Below are positions 25,501 through 37,870 of a stretch of DNA of 64,000 nt, in pieces. Made by a program: the position numbers and the translations under genes. The first letter of the stretch is position 1; the number at the start of each line of letters is the position of its first letter. The stretch is taken from positions 13,634,384 through 13,698,383 of the forward strand of contig NC_037592.1 of assembly GCF_003073045.1 (NCBI RefSeq), in the 5' to 3' direction. The stretch is from Pomacea canaliculata (taxonomy: Eukaryota > Mollusca > Gastropoda > Architaenioglossa > Ampullariidae). The notes below the pieces were generated by a model. The model was not told where the DNA came from. It was given only the letters and a program-made list of their open reading frames with translations, and did not search any database.

Positions 25501-28500
25501 TGTGCACCTACACTTTTTTATAATACTTCCATTTCGTTTCATTCAGAATTTAGAAAATTGAGAGTAGTCTTTTGAGTTTATAATAATAGCAGGTGTTGCA
25601 GGAGAAAGGAATATAAGAAATTGATATAAAAAATTATATCCAAACTAGTCTGTGCAGTTTGTATAGTTGGTATTCTATATATACTTATGAATACATCAGC
25701 CCATTACAGTAACTCCTCTCTTAACATTGTTTTATTCAAAGTGATTTTTTGTAAACATTGATGTAGGGGAAGAAAAATAATTTCCTGGCCAGAACCAATG
25801 TCACTGTAGAGTTTGCAAGTTCTCCACAAGGGTCGTAGTTATGAAGTGAGAGTATAAGTTGCACTGGGGAACTCAAGGTGAAGTGTCTTGTTTCGAAACT
25901 ATAAAGCAGTGTCCAGATCTCATAGACACTACTTCATGTTTGTTTACCCCAGGACACTTTGCCACAGCTTTTTAACTGCAGCTCCAGTGGTTAAACAACA
26001 TCAGCAGAGGCTGGACCTCACTTCATAAATTTGATTTAGATGCTTGTCGTTGATTTCCCCAGGGCAACAACTTACCCTCGTGGGTTTCCACTGGGGCTGC
26101 AGATTCCTCTCACATATTTTGGGTCTTTATTTAGGAGTCTGGTGATGTGACCAGAAATATACCATGGGAACTTAATTCTTGCTTACATAAGTGCTAAAAC
26201 TGGTTTTTTTATATGTCATGCCACCTAAAGTTGCAGTTTCTGATAACCTAGTAGTGATGTTGAGGGATGAGTATATGACATAGAAGACCAAGAATTCTAT
26301 TCCCTGTTGTGTTGTTTGCTCATCCATTGATCATGTTAATACCTTTGACCTGACGTTTCACGATACTCTTTTTCACTTCCTTTCTTCCATCCAGTGAACA
26401 ATGAGCCATAGTTATTCATGTGAACTCATGTGAGATCATCAGTCTGTCTGTGTGAAATCACCCTTTTACTTTCTGCTATTGCTGGATGGCATTTGGAAAT
26501 TAAATCACTCTAACCTTGAATGTCAATAAGCAGTCGGCCTGTTCTCACCTGAGACTAATTACCTTTGTCCATTTGTGATGTTGTAGCTAACAGCTTGACA
26601 GGGAGCTACAGTAGTGGAATAAACATAGGGGTTACTCCTCGTGCTCCACCTCCATGTAATGCTATCAACCAGCAAAATATTGATCTCTTGGTAAGCTTTG
26701 ACCTTTTTTCTTTTGGGAGCTGTTGTTCCTCTTAGGCTATAAAGAACCAAGCTTAGAATACCAGGAAATGTTCTCCTTTGTAAATATTCAGGAACATTTG
26801 TTTAAATATCACAGACAAATCTAGTTACAGAACAGTAACAGCCTGTAGACATCATTTGAAATGCTCAAACAGGCACTCACTGTGTTTTCAACATATTTCA
26901 CAATTTCAGGAATATCCCTTCTTCACAATGCGATCATACCCACCTGGTTTTATTGTGAGCCTTGGTAGTATGGTATCTGCTCGCTCAGTGAAACTTTTGG
27001 ACAAGATTGATAATCCAGGTAAATTTATTCATCTTTCCCAGTTTATTGTTCTCCTGAATTTCTCAAAAGTCAAACTATTGTTATGTCAAGCAATCATTAG
27101 CCATAGCTTTTACTTTAGGATTAGTTATATATAACATCAATATCTATATTATGATCATTATTTTTATAATTTAGATTTCTGCCTGTTTCAAGAAACTCCA
27201 AGGATTCTATGATCATCTACAAATATGTTTATATTGAAGGTGTAAATTTCTGTAAAACTAAGAGTTAGTAAAGTTTCAGAGTTTCGTGTGATTCTGAGAA
27301 ATACAGAAAGTGCAAAAGAAGTGACTTCATTCTATTATCATGTATATTTCCACAGAGGAGCCAGAGACCAGAGATATGTGGTGGAATGAAATCCGGACAG
27401 AGATTCGCTCCCATGCTCGATCTATGAACTGCCATGCAGTGCTAGGTTACACAGAACAGACTGCAATTTGGTTAGCATCAGAAATTGTGTACTGCTTGAA
27501 GAAGACCTTAGTTCTTGGTTGTCAAGAATGCAGCTTTATCATAGATTATTTTGTTTGTGAAACAAAAAACTATTTTATGATGGCTGCAGCAGAAGCGTTG
27601 AAAGTTTTTTGGGGGTATGTTCTCACTTCTTTAAAAAATAAATATTTGTGGAAAGGGATCTACTCACTTTTCGTATCTGTACTATTTTGTGTTTGTTAAA
27701 GTAAACAAGCTGATAACATGTCTGATAAAAATTTTTTTGCTCATTTACCTTTTCTCATTTGATATAATGTTTTATACAGTAAATCTTTTGATGACATGTT
27801 TTAATATATTTACTTATTTGTTTGTTTTTGTATGCAGTGATGAGATCATAATTCTGTCAGCAAGTGGCACAGCTGCTAGAATTTCATTTCACATTGGGCC
27901 CAGTGGACAAGTTGGGCAAAGTAGCCATTTGCTTCAGGCCCCTGCTTTGATTGTACCTAATGCTGCTGTCCCATCAGTAGACCGGCAACAGAGTAGTGAG
28001 CGAGAAAAAGACAAAGAAAGAAGACTGACAGTGGATATTGCGCTGGCAAATCAGTTGGCTCAGATGAGGCTATTAGCTGCAAGTGAAGGGTGAGTACTTG
28101 ACTTCTAAAGGTAATCCCCAGTAATACTACCATGTGTGTGTGTGAGAGAGCATGCCTTTGTATATGTGTGTGTGTGAGAGAGAGCTTGCATGCATGGATG
28201 AGCATATTTCTGAAAGAGTATATATGTGTATATGTGTGTTCAGTAGATAATAGCTTGACGCATCCAGTCTCTTGTATAAATTTAAAGTAGCTGTTAAATC
28301 TTAACAGTAACCCATAAATTAAGTGAAACTCACTTGACTCATCCTGGAAGCAACTAAATACTTAGAATAACTGCTGTTTGTATTCCAGGTCTGAGAAGTT
28401 GTCTAGTAAATGCTCAGTGTGCCATATTCCTTATCATGCACACAATCTGCCCTTTCCCATCAACCTCACGCTGTGCACCATTTGCAAGTAGGTGAAGCGA

Positions 28501-31500
28501 TTGCATGTTGTTAGAGCATTTGTGTGTGTGTGTGTGAGAGAGAAAGAATGTGAAAGAGTTTAGAAAAATGTTGACATGATGTATTTGGAAAATATCATGA
28601 TCTCCTTAGACACCATTTTGGTGGATCAACTGTTCAAAATGTGTGACTGACATGCGGATTGAATGTTGATGCTTAGTCTTTTATGTATGCCAAAGCCCCC
28701 TTCTTCCTAAAGTCAGTAGAAATCAAGGTGAAGGCTGCTTAATCAAAGAAGGGTTAGATGCTGAAGTCAGCTTTACAAAGATGGCATCTCATCATGTCCT
28801 GACTATACTATATGAACTGAAACTCCTCTGTGTGTGTGTGCGTTTTCACGCTTATGCATTCATCTGTATGTATATGTTTCTGCCTGTGTTTTGAGTATCT
28901 GTTGATGTGTATGTCATTGTATACCTTTGTGTATGGTGGTTAAAATACAAGGGTGTTAGTGTTTGTAGGCTGTACATAAACATATAATGGGCATGTAAGA
29001 GCATGGGATGCTGTATACCAATACAGTGTTCTGAAGTGAAAATTTAGTGTTGGCAAATGACACGTTCTTACTGATTCTCCAGATTTTGATCATTGTAGCA
29101 TAGAATGACTTACAGAAGGTATATGTTTTTGCTAAATTCTTTTGATGATCTAAGTTTGTATTCCTGACAATGCAGCTGTATTATAGCGCCCAATTGTGAT
29201 TTAATGGATTGATGAATGAAGGACATTTGATATATTGCTTTGTCTACAGACTCTTTTTGTAAAAACATCATCTGTTACAAAACCCATCATATTTCATTTT
29301 ATTCTACTTCACTTTAAATTCTTGATTAAATGAATTTTTGATCAATATCACAGGAAGAGACGAGTACCGGATATTCTCTTTACTACTATTGACCCTCCAA
29401 AGGAAATTCCTGTGGTGAGCCATGGTTCCTTGGTTCAAGCCAGGTAAAATTTTGCTCTTGCAGCAAATTCTGTAAAGTGTTTAATGTGATTTTTGTAGAT
29501 CTGTTTGCCATTTTTTTCAATATCATCACATATTGTTGCAATAATTAAAGTTTTCTCTAATTATTTTTGTCATCTCTGTCTCCTTGACAGAGTGTGCAGG
29601 GCAAAGAGCAAAGGCAAAGGATCAGAGGCCACTGCAAAAGATGTCAGTGATGTGAGTGTGTGGATTTTTCTATTTTTTTAATATTAATAATGAACATTTT
29701 AGTTTATTATTTAGTTCAATTTTAATGCTCGAGTGATATAAAGCTATACAATTCTACAAGGTAAAATTTCATTGTGATGTCAGTTTGCTTCTAGTGTTCA
29801 ATGATTTTTTGTTTTGTTTTCCCTAGAGTTTACCCTTTTTGGAATATGAACTGCACAGTCAGCTCATCAACAAGCTGAAGGTACGAGTTCGTCATGTATG
29901 GTAATTGTGACTTTGTATAGAAAAATCCAAAGCAGAATTTTATTTAACTTCTCCGGATTGGAGGTAGCCATTGTTTCTACTGTTTGCTTTTTTTTTTTTG
30001 TTGTTTTTGTTTATCAATTTATGAACTAATTTATAGATGCTGATTTTCTAGAGGTAATTGCTTTTCTGCTAGTTTGGGGAGCTGTTTTTTATGTTATTTC
30101 AAAGTTAAGGCTTTTTGTTAAACAGTTCTGTATTCATTATTCTGTAATGATCTTTGGTCTCCTTAAACAGATGCGGGGTCTTAATTCCTTGTTTGGACTG
30201 AAAATACAAATTTGCCTTGGTGAGACCATGATTACAGCACTTGCTGTAAGTAAACATCACAGAAATATATTTTTTGATTTTCTTTTTTATTTATGCAATA
30301 TATTCAACCTAAAAAGACATAATCATAATTACTTTTTTTTGTAATAACAAGTAATTGCAGTAATTGCAGTAATTAAATTAACCCACAACAAACTGCTGTA
30401 TGTATATTTTGTTGCACAATTATGTTTGCACATGTGGTGCTTGTGAGTATATTTTATACTTTTTGCACTCAAAAGCTGATTAAAACAATTGAAGATAGTT
30501 GTCATGCAGACACAAAAGGGGTATAATCTTTTAAATAGTCAAAAACTACTTTCACAGACTGTCTTAATTGTTTAGTCATACTTGATCGCTTAGATGTTTT
30601 GATATCCTTATTTAAAGGATTACTATTTTTGTTACATTTTTTTCATTGGAACTCAGGAGAGAATGTTAAAATGGGGAGAGGAATAGCAGTACATGTACAT
30701 TAAATTGTTCAGCAGTGATATGTTCAACTCAGTCAATTTTAATGATCTTTTATTTCACTTGTTAGACAGGAACAGGTGTTTTTCTTAGCCCAATGCCTCA
30801 ACCCCCTCTTCCAAAGCTATCAACCCAGGTACAGTTAACTCTTTTCAGTAGAATTCCGAATTAGAATTCATTAACTGTTCTGGAGATAAGTCAGAACATT
30901 ATTCTATGCTTGAACAAATATGTGAAGAATCTAGCAAGAAATTATATTATGTGAAGATAGTATTTTGAGAGGATAACTTTTACTGTTTGACAGAAAGACT
31001 TGAAATTTTACAAAAATGTTCACCCTCTCTCTCTCTTGGTTTCACTGCCTCTCTCTCAATCTTTGTTTCTGTCATTCTTCTAATTTCTGTCTTTTTCTCT
31101 GAAAGGCTGCTTCGCTAAAATCTACAAGATCATAGGTTCAAGGAATCAATGCAAGTCTTTTTAGACAACTCTGAAGCAGCCATCAAACAGATTATTTTTA
31201 GATATTTGTATCAAGTATTCAAAGAAATGAAACATGAACATTAATTGGACATGTGAACATGTTAATATATAAAATGTAATTTGAAACATTGATATTTTTT
31301 ACATATAATTTCCCCCTTGAAATAAAGCAAACAGTTTGCTCAATGAAGAAGTCAAAGTCTCTCTCTTCCTCGTCATGTTTTCTTCACTCAGCTCTTTTTG
31401 TGCTAGCAGTTCATGAATGTTTTGGCTAAATTTTGAATATTGGCTTCTTAACTAGAGCATGCTTCCATTCCCAGGTATAGATCTCTGTCACAGCAATTAC

Positions 31501-34500
31501 ACTTAGTTGTGGAACAATTTTAAAGACTTTAGTAATTTGCACAAGCTGTTTATATACACAATGGATGTAATACCTTAAAATACTACCTTTATTAAACAGT
31601 GAAATGTATTTATAGTTTCCAACAATTCATTTGTAGGTGCAAGTTGCCACACAAGAGGAGAATCGGGATCTTGTGGAATTGCAGGCTCGAATTAATGGTA
31701 TTGTGCAGCAACACCGCCAGAGGCTGTCTTTAGAAATGGCTGTGAGTACATCTAATGATTGCTGTTTCAGTGAATGATTTACTCAGCTCTGCAACACAAT
31801 ATAAAAAACAAACACATTTTAATGCATACATATCTGTTCTACTTTTTAAGGTCTTGGCTTTTTTGTTTCTTGTCTTTTCACTTCTACAGGTGGTTTAAAA
31901 CATAGAATGTATATGCAGAACTCTTGATAAAAGTGAACCTAGTGGTTATAGTTGTGTCTTGCAGGAAGAGATGGGGCTAGATCAGAACATTCATGCTCCA
32001 GTGACTGATGAGAGTGATGAAGAACAATCTGACCTGGAGATGCCCATCACTAGCAAAGACACCTTTGTTTTAGAGGTTTGTTTTGCTTTTTTTTTTCTTT
32101 CTTTCTTTCACTTTTTTTTGTCTTCTATATACAGTAAAACATACAGATTCAACTCAGACAGGTCAGTATGGCAGGGTGATATGACTGGCCTTGCACTTTT
32201 TTGACTCTTTGTTTACCAGCACGCATCAGTCAGTTGGGCTGATTAACCTTTTGCAGAAGTTATATGTTTACAGAAATAGGATTCTTGGTACTGACTGACT
32301 GACTGTGCTCTATTGCAACCTTTTGCTGAAAAAAAAAAACCCTTTTAAAAAATTATTTGAAAATAAAGCATATCTGTCTTCCGTGGTAAATGTGTATTAA
32401 TTGATTGCTCTTACCTGAAGAGTTATAAATCTTCAGTCAAGCCTGTCAGTGACAGATTAAGTAAACATTACCAATTGAAGGTGAAAATGACAAAGAAAAG
32501 CACTACAGCGTATATGATATGGATTTTTAAGAGCGTTTTTAAAACATTTAAATAAATGAACTTAAATTGATAGGTGTTCGAAGTCATGGTTTGTGGAATA
32601 GAAGTAGAATGGTCAATTTCCCTTCTGATCCTTCTCAGAAACAACCTGATTTAGTGGATTTTACCAGGTCTTAATGGTGATATTTGTATTAAGTATCCAT
32701 CCCTTTCTGTATCAGTGTTGTTATCTGCACGTGGACTGACATGAATAAGCACTTGACTGTTCGCTGAAGGTGAACACTAATTATCACCTTGTACAAAAAT
32801 ATCAAGTAGAGTAGGAAAGCTATAAAACTTGAAACTTTTTGCAGTTACAGTTGTATCATCTTCATATTTCTAATGTGGCCAGTTATCTGTTACCTGTATG
32901 TCAAAGGAAATATTGTCCAAAGCTGAATCGCAAGCTGATTAAAGTATGAGCATGCATCAAAAAAGAGTCTTCGAATCATGAGTTTTGAACAGTCATTATT
33001 TTTCTGGGTAGATTGATGATCCCAAAGATGAAATTCTCTCACTAATTCTACAAGACTCTGTACCACCCACTGGCTTTGAAGTGTGCAGTACTCAGTACCC
33101 ACCTGGGATTCCTCCAGATCGCCTTACTGGTCATTTACAGGTATTTAAAATGCATACAAATTTCTGTACTTTTATAGCAGCACAAATTAGGCTGTATTCC
33201 ATAGAGACTAATTGGATCAAGTTTCTTGTGGGTAGGGGAAAGGAACTAACATTATCACTTGGACATCATTTGCAGTTTTTGTTTTAGACAGTATCTGCAT
33301 GCCTTGTGTGCTGATAATTGTTGCACAATCAAATATTTATTAACATATTTAAATATTTTATTGATGCATTTGAATATTTACTGCCTGATCGATTGCTTTC
33401 TTTCAGATGTTTACCCAGATGGCTGTCATCCGATATCTGCCGCATATCAACAGTAAACTAGAGTTTGGTGACATCTTTGAGATGCTTTTGAGGGTAGATG
33501 CTTTAAGGACTTCTAGATTGTTTATTGCAAAGAATAATCCCTTCATAACATATGCCATGCTTTTGGACAGCAGTTTTTAATTAGATGATGATGTAGTACA
33601 TTTGTATAGTGCTCTACCACAACATTAAAGTTATGCTCTGAGTGCTAATCAATATGAACTGATATGAAACAGTAAAACTGCACAACACAGTGCAAACACA
33701 GTGAAAGCTACAGATGACGTAGAATAATAGCTAGAAGGAAAACTGTAGTCTGAAACTTTAGAAGTTTCTTGAACAATGCAGTCTAGAGATAAAAGAACAA
33801 CACTACAGCCTACATTTTTGGGGATTTGGGTCTTCACTCTTTTTTTTGCACCAGTAAATTATGATGATTCACATTTTTTCTCTTTCACTTCTCTCTGTCG
33901 CTCTGTCTCACTTTACACACACATGCATACACATAAAAGCTAACACATTCATGAGCACATACAGGTATAATGACTTCCTATCAGCTGATGCTGAAGCACT
34001 TCTGAGACAAACTGTTATTACATCTTTTGCAGAGAATGTACTTTAAGCTTCGTCGATTAGCACCGTGTGTTTTGACAGATCTTAATTTCACCATGGAGGT
34101 CCCTGATGAAGATGAAGTACAGGTAGGTAATAAGCTTATGTCATCCTAATGTTAGTATATTCACATGGTTAATATAGATGATGGGAGGGAGGGGATGTGT
34201 TTACAAGTGCGCATCATTTGATGCACTAAGTTTTGTGGCTTTTAATCATTTTAATGTAAATAATAATGACTATATAAACATCTGATCTTGGTCATTACCT
34301 GATAAAATATGAGCCCATTTGTCGTAACTAAAAATTTGAATACTGAGATTAGGTCTTTCATTGTGTCCAACCACCCCTTCTTTCACTTCTTCCCTTTCTT
34401 TGTACACCGCTACAATTGTTGAAACTACTTCAGCCATTGCACAGAGAGAGGGGATGATGATTCGTCTTGTAACACACAGGTATTCTTTGTAAAAATGTAA

Positions 34501-37500
34501 ATATAAATATGTAGATTGCTTTGGCCCCAACTAATGTATGTATCTTAATACAAGGTCCTAATAGTCCTCTCTTTTAATATCCTCAAAAGCAAACTTCAAA
34601 ATCCTTGTCATAACAATTGCAGTCAAAAGAGATCCAGATTGTTATCATGCTTGTAAATGTATGTTATATATGTATATCTTACAGGTTGCAGTTACAGGCT
34701 GCTGTTTGGGTGTTGGAGATCCACAGCCTCAGAATACACTGCTAACTCTTTCTGCAAATGTGAAGCATCCCGTTGCAGGTACTTCTGGTATTAAATTCTG
34801 TTAGGTAGTACTTTATTTATACTTTATTTCTTATATTAAAGAGATTTAGTGAATGGATTTTTGTAGACATTTCTCAAACTCTGTAAACTTGTCTAAAATT
34901 GTTAGCAAGATGATTTTTCTTTTTTTTTCAAAGGGGAAGGGGAATTTTAGTAGTTATTTCTGAATTAACTTATAACTGTATAGAGGTAATAGTTTAGAGG
35001 GTAAGATGGGTTTGTTATCTGCCAGATGTCCTCTCTTATGGTCTTTTGATGCAAAACAATTTCCCCTCAGACTGCAAAGACATGTATCTACAAAGACTTC
35101 AAATGTTTCAATGTGTGCAATAGAATGGGTATTTTCATTGACAGCTCAGGCAGCTGGCCAGACAGACGATATGATGTTCAATCTAGAAGTAGATGGTGAG
35201 GTTGCACCTGCTGCAGCAGCCAAAGTTTCTTCCTCGATAGAAATATCATCAGGACCACACCTTACATCGTGCAACCCTATAGGTAAAATATTTTAGTTTC
35301 TATTAATAATACACTCACATCTATACATAAGCTTAATTGTTAAGTGTATGTATAGATATATGTGTGTGAGAGTGAGAGACACATATCTGGTAGGTGCTCA
35401 AAAGGAAATATTAACAGTATAGTTTTCTCATTCTTTGTTTTGTTTTTAATGGCCTGATCAAATAATTAAAGCATTTGGTAAATGCAGCAACACAGAGTAA
35501 ACAAGAGTTGATTAATACAACAGCCAGCAACAAACTGCAGCAAAATACAGAGTGAAACATATCCTGTTTGTACATTTTTATGTCCTAGTCATAGGTAAAT
35601 TTGTCATATTTACAGTTCTGGGGCCAATTGCACATTTCTAATTTGAAGCACATTTAGGCCATATATATATATAGTTTGATAATCAGTTTCATAGAAATAG
35701 AGTGTACAACATAGTTTTAGAATTTTTTAGAATTAAAATTATTTTAAATAAGATAAAACTGCTTAAGTTAAGCCAGTCTTTCATTCCCGTCAGCTCACTT
35801 TTTTGTATGCATTTTTGCAACACGTGTAATGTAAATGGTATAGGAACGATTTTTGAAAATTTCTAAATTTGCTTTTTCACAACAGTTTTAAGTTTTAGAA
35901 ACATGTTGTGCACTAGCCTTGTCTATATATTTAAAATATCCATTTGGTGCAAAATTTAATTATATTTATCATGTTATATAATTATATCATATGCAGAATG
36001 TTGTGTTGTTTGTTCATGGTATAATATAGGCACATATAAATATAAAAAAGATCCATCTAGTTTATTTTTCTCCTTACATAATAAATAATCAGTATTTCTT
36101 GCTTTCGCACAGTGAGCAAGTTAAGCAGGTCAGAAGAAAGGAAAAAACCATTACAGGTAAAAGAACTTTCTGAATCATTTAACTCTGTTTTCTTCTCCAG
36201 TGGTTTGTGATGATCTTCCACTTGTTTGGCTTCAAAGCTAAACTGAAAAATGTTCATCCAAATCAATTTCAAATTAAAGCAGCAAAGAAAAATACTCATA
36301 GCAAAAATGTTGCTAAATGTTTCTCTCATTTCTTAATGATTATGAATGCATTTTTATGTTCATCAATATAAGTTTAAAATTTTTTAGGATCATTATCTTT
36401 GTCATAGAATACAGTCAAACAACGTGTTGGAGTGGAGATCACCCCATTACCTACAGTGATTGGAGGACAAATTGTCAAATACTTGGGGAACCATAACTTC
36501 TTCCTAATCAGGGAAAGCACCTCTGTGAAGGAGGTAATGAAGGCATACTTAGATTCTTCATAGTGATGAAAGTGGCACTGGCTGTCAGAAATTGTATGTA
36601 TATAAATAAACTATGTGTTGATGTACTTAATCTCACAGACCAGTTTATGCGCTTAATTTTGCTTTCACCTCCATTTATCCTTTAGTAAAACAGTCTGGTC
36701 ACTGCAGCATGGTAGCTGCAAAGTTGTTGCTTGAGTTAGCTCAGAATATGTAGATATGTTGACTATTGTGTCAGATGAAGATATAAGAACAGGCTGTTTT
36801 CTGCATTTATTTCTGAACAGTGTGGAGGCCTTGGAGGCTTTATGCAACGTTTTATAGGAGAGGTTCTTGCAATTGTGAGAGGCCATGTCTCTGCCCTTGG
36901 GGGCAATGCTTTGGTTGGGTATCAGATGAGCCACTGTGTTTTATTTAGCAATCTTCACAAAAACCAGGTACGATATAGCTAATTTTCTTTTATTTTCCCA
37001 TTTAAAAACCCTTGCAGTTTTTCCCCAACATGAGAAATTTTACTGTTATACCACTCTTCTTTTTTTCTTTTTATCTGAGAAGGAAATCTTGCTTATGTCA
37101 TCAAGCAATTTACCTAAAAGATCTTCAGAAAATTCATTTAGTTCTTAAGGTTTTTATTTGTAGAGGTTTTTTGTTTGCTGTCATATGATTAAAGTGGTTT
37201 TTACCATGTTAGATTGGTGGAATGGTAAAAAAAATGGAAATAATTTTCTAGTAGGTACTGTGGGTGTGTAATAAAGACAATGCAAATGGTTTTCCGGTAA
37301 CAAAAATCCAGCTTTAGAAAGCTAAACATTTTAAACAAAATTAAGTGGCTTTGTCATTGGAACATGTTGACAGTTTGGTTGGGAAAAGTGTTTTAATTTT
37401 ACTTAGGTCATTTTAGTTTGTTTTTTTAAAGACTTAAACAGATTAATGATACTGAAATGTGGGAGGAGAAAGTATATGTTGTCTAGATTTCTGTCTTCAT

Positions 37501-37870
37501 CCCTTTCTCTCTCTCTTTCTCAGTGTCTCTTTTTTTCAATGATGATACTCATCTTGGGATATCACAAGAGTGGAATACATTACATAGTGATGCAAAATCT
37601 TAGATGTAAATGACCCAAAATCTTAATATGCATTTTTTTAACCATGGAGATTTCTTTGGGTGTTTGATTATTACAAACTATAAAAGTACTATGCATAAAC
37701 ATTTAATGCTCATACATATTATGTCCTTTCTTCAGGCCCAGTGCCTCATTAATGTGTGTGGAGATGCTGTTCAGATCAGTTACGACTGTGAACCAGTTCA
37801 AGTTGACTTTCCATCCTCACTTAACACACCTAACATTGTAACGCAATCATATGCAGAAGCAAGCAGTTAG
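13589..37870 (+). CDS. C2CD5: C2 domain-containing protein 5 (29 coding exons, apparent +1 base in exon 7)
   Basis: This is the orthologue of C2CD5/CDP138, a Ca2+-binding membrane-traffic protein that in mammals promotes insertion of GLUT4 vesicles at the plasma membrane. Coding exons: 13589-13678, 14283-14369, 15039-15079, 15473-15603, 16460-16555, 16919-17074, 17384-17445, 18422-18547, 24671-25206, 26587-26690, 26910-27018, 27356-27470, 27838-28089, 28389-28487, 29354-29443, 29591-29651, 29827-29880, 30171-30245, 30766-30828, 31637-31741, 31965-32075, 33012-33140, 33407-33493, 34033-34122, 34685-34778, 35145-35282, 36415-36533, 36821-36967, 37736-37870. All have GT/AG borders, and phases join throughout if exon 7 is read one base shorter; the total is then 3,501 bases, 1,166 residues plus stop. 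The start MPGRLKVRLLGARDL matches the family N terminus, and the ATG directly follows an acceptor, so a noncoding 5' exon exists. Human C2CD5 is about 1,000 residues; the excess lies mainly in exon 9. Confidence 0.95.
16919..18547 (+). other. C2CD5: C2CD5 exons 6-8: first YbjQ-like unit; frameshift in exon 7
   Basis: Exon 6 encodes the strongly conserved GFVEELVVNDDPEYQWIDKI segment. Exon 7 (17,384-17,445) starts in one frame as GLQRKVGVK and continues in the next frame as VMEMGGNAVL, joining exon 8 as GYTQNFDLEGESG. Both halves match the family, so the reading frame slips by one base inside CAAAGG at 17,409-17,414. Reading CAAGG instead restores both halves and all downstream phases. The motif GGNAVLGY at corrected residues 215-222 recurs twice later in the protein. 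Confidence 0.85.
18548..24670 (+). other. C2CD5 intron 8 (6.1 kb), no feature recognised
   Basis: This is the longest C2CD5 intron. It is AT-rich with many short open frames, none with recognisable homology. An AATAAA lies at about 23,368 and could end a short alternative transcript, but nothing else supports that. A CpG-containing stretch near 22,115-22,145 looks exon-like over about 30 bases yet runs quickly into a stop. No transposon body was recognised. Confidence 0.6.
24671..25206 (+). other. C2CD5: C2CD5 exon 9: long low-complexity exon with His-rich tract
   Basis: This 536-base exon encodes residues 263-441, much longer than the matching linker in the human protein. It opens with a Ser-rich segment, then a tract at 24,705-24,788 (residues 275-302) in which 19 of 28 residues are histidine, mixed with Gln, Tyr and Arg and written with mixed CAC/CAT codons. 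A Ser/Pro/Gly-rich disordered stretch follows, with SPPLSPPK- and SPPRG-type Pro-directed phosphosite candidates. The donor is GTTTGA, which is weak; it was chosen because it alone gives the phase needed by exon 10. The tract lies between folded units and is probably a flexible linker. Confidence 0.85.
26910..27470 (+). other. C2CD5: C2CD5 exons 11-12: second YbjQ-like unit
   Basis: Exon 11 gives EYPFFTMRSYPPGFIVSLGS, SARSVKLLDKIDNP, and exon 12 gives EEPETRDMWWNEIRTEIRSH followed by ARSMNCHAVLGY. This is the best conserved block after the C2 domain (human: FPPGF, SARSVKLLDRIHNP, PETRDAWWAEIR, CHAVVGY). The Ser-Ala-Arg-Ser, Glu-Ile-Arg and CHAVLGY signatures resemble the small bacterial YbjQ/DUF74 fold. 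That relationship is from memory and should be treated as likely, not proven. Confidence 0.85.
28389..29443 (+). other. C2CD5: C2CD5 exons 14-15: CxxC...CxxC zinc-ribbon-like segment
   Basis: Exon 14 encodes C643-S-V-C646 and, 17 residues later, C664-T-I-C667, surrounding HIPY and LPFP motifs. Exon 15 continues KKRRVPDILFTTID. The human protein keeps the same two cysteine pairs (CGFC and CYNC, from memory), which points to a bound zinc ion. Its role in C2CD5 is not known to me. Confidence 0.8.
36415..37870 (+). other. C2CD5: C2CD5 exons 27-29: third YbjQ-like unit and C terminus
   Basis: Exon 27 reads VKQRVGVEITPLPTVIGGQI then VKYLGNHNFFLIRESTSVKE; exon 28 holds the third GGNALVGY motif (residues 1100-1107); exon 29 ends AQCLINVCGDAVQISYD plus a divergent tail and TAG at 37,868-37,870. 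The exon 27 acceptor has two competing AGs seven bases apart (36,407 and 36,414); only the second gives the right phase. The protein ends close to where the human one does. Confidence 0.85.

Noticed and set aside
31100..31150. Box B-like ATAGGTTCAAGGAATC suggesting another SINE or tRNA
   Set aside because: No box A at the right distance and no match to the other repeat copies.
13589..37870. C2CD5 as a pseudogene because of the exon 7 frameshift
   Set aside because: The other 28 exons are intact, with good splice sites and continuous phase; one homopolymer-adjacent base is more easily an assembly error.
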